5,438 bases of DNA from Bacillota bacterium (GTDB taxonomy: Bacteria; Bacillota; Dethiobacteria; DTU022; UBA8154). Numbering within the stretch: the first letter of the stretch is position 1; every line of letters starts with the position of its first letter. Position numbers and translations under genes: made by a program. Shown here piece by piece: positions 5,016 through 5,438 of this stretch. The notes under the pieces are model-generated. The model saw only the letters and a program-made list of their open reading frames with translations, did not search any database and had not been told where the DNA came from. Where the stretch lies: the NCBI GenBank assembly GCA_003444595.1, contig DLUO01000048.1, positions 1 to 5,438 of the forward strand, given 5' to 3'.

Positions 5016-5438
5016 TTACGGCTTGCCCGGGTCGGCACCGGCAATTGTAAGTTCCCGGACATCAGTATCCAGGGGAGACCAGGCGAAGGGATGGGGATGC
5101 CTGGAGATATTCACATAGGCCACAAAGCTTCCCTCTGCTCCCCAATCCTTCACCAGGGCTTTCACTTTAAAAGTATGACTGCCTGCCTTTTCTTTAACCA
5201 CATGTCTATCTACCAATTTACTCCCATCTACCTGCTCGGTATTAAAACCCACATATAGGACAGCTTCCTCAGTGCCGGCAAACTCATAATTGACTAGGAT
5301 GGTAAATTCCGTCTCCTCCCCGGGCACCAAATCCCCAGCCGGCTCAACCCTTACAATTTCAATTTTACCCGTGGCTGCCGGTCCTTCCCTTACCTCCTCC
5401 GGCAGGAAAGACGCGAGGGACTCCCCGGCTTCGTAGGC
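5016..5438 (-). CDS. C-terminal part of a probable surface or secreted beta-sandwich protein
   Basis: The frame is open from the window edge at 5438 to the stop at 5016, giving 140 visible residues; the true start lies outside. An in-frame GTG at 5330 is not a likely start, because coding sense continues upstream of it. After a short Glu-rich lead (ESLASFLPEEVREG) comes a likely Ig-like or CARDB-like beta domain (about residues 24-135). Its segments are KIEIVRVEPAGDLVPGEETE, FTILVNYEF, VLYVGFNTEQVDG, SHTFKVKALVKDWGAEGSF, VAYVNIS and PFAWSPLDTDVRELTIAG. Such tail domains are common in extracytoplasmic proteins of Clostridia. The function of the whole protein cannot be told from this part. It converges on the SIMPL remnant, with the terminator at 4924-4976 between them. 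Confidence 0.75.
   Translation of the reverse strand, partial: AYEAGESLASFLPEEVREGPAATGKIEIVRVEPAGDLVPGEETEFTILVNYEFAGTEEAVLYVGFNTEQVDGSKLVDRHVVKEKAGSHTFKVKALVKDWGAEGSFVAYVNISRHPHPFAWSPLDTDVRELTIAGADPGKP

Noticed and set aside
20..5438. CRISPR array, tRNA, rRNA, or complete insertion sequence
   Set aside because: No regularly spaced repeats, cloverleaf or ribosomal motifs, and no transposase-like reading frame were seen on either strand.

Overview
The window reads as chromosomal DNA from a Gram-positive, Clostridia-like bacterium (Peptococcaceae or Thermoanaerobacterales type). The grounds are strong GGAGG-type ribosome binding sites, GTG and TTG starts, a lipobox lipoprotein, and families common in that group (AIM24/TIGR00266, PAS-AraC regulators, SIMPL proteins). 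The taxonomy is inference. Bases 1-19 are not genomic: they match the Tn5/Nextera mosaic end exactly, so this end is a library read or contig end with untrimmed adapter.

Left part (20-1656, fairly GC-rich). Everything here is on the minus strand. A small lipoprotein gene (227-730) is followed 27 bp later by the 5' end of an AIM24-family gene (20-199) that runs off the window. To their right is a broken PAS-AraC regulator (1011-1555). It keeps a good promoter (1628-1656), a ribosome binding site and a terminator (908-941), but most of the PAS core is missing and its two halves are in different frames.

Middle part (about 1910-4651, visibly AT-richer). This is an accessory cassette. On the minus strand, a HigB/RelE-type toxin gene (3101-3448) overlaps a gene for a HigA-type antitoxin fused to an ImmA/IrrE zinc metallopeptidase domain (2008-3132). 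They are read from a near-consensus promoter (3488-3516) that abuts a perfect 9-bp inverted repeat (3465-3486), a likely autoregulatory operator. Divergently, on the plus strand, lies a 316-residue protein with an N-terminal PD-(D/E)XK-like nuclease core and a C-terminal DUF4268 region (3701-4651). A strong hairpin (3625-3664) sits in its leader. The arrangement looks like a small toxin-antitoxin/nuclease module, possibly defensive; that role is inferred.

Right part (4653-5438, GC-rich again). The DUF4268 gene ends directly against the headless C-terminal piece of a SIMPL (DUF541) protein (4653-4922), which suggests the cassette replaced the front of that gene. A bidirectional terminator (4924-4976) separates it from a convergent minus-strand gene (5016-5438) for the C-terminal part of a probable extracytoplasmic beta-sandwich protein. 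The hairpins at 1916-1961 and 4930-4971 are related in sequence and flank the cassette.

No rRNA, tRNA, CRISPR array or complete insertion sequence was found.
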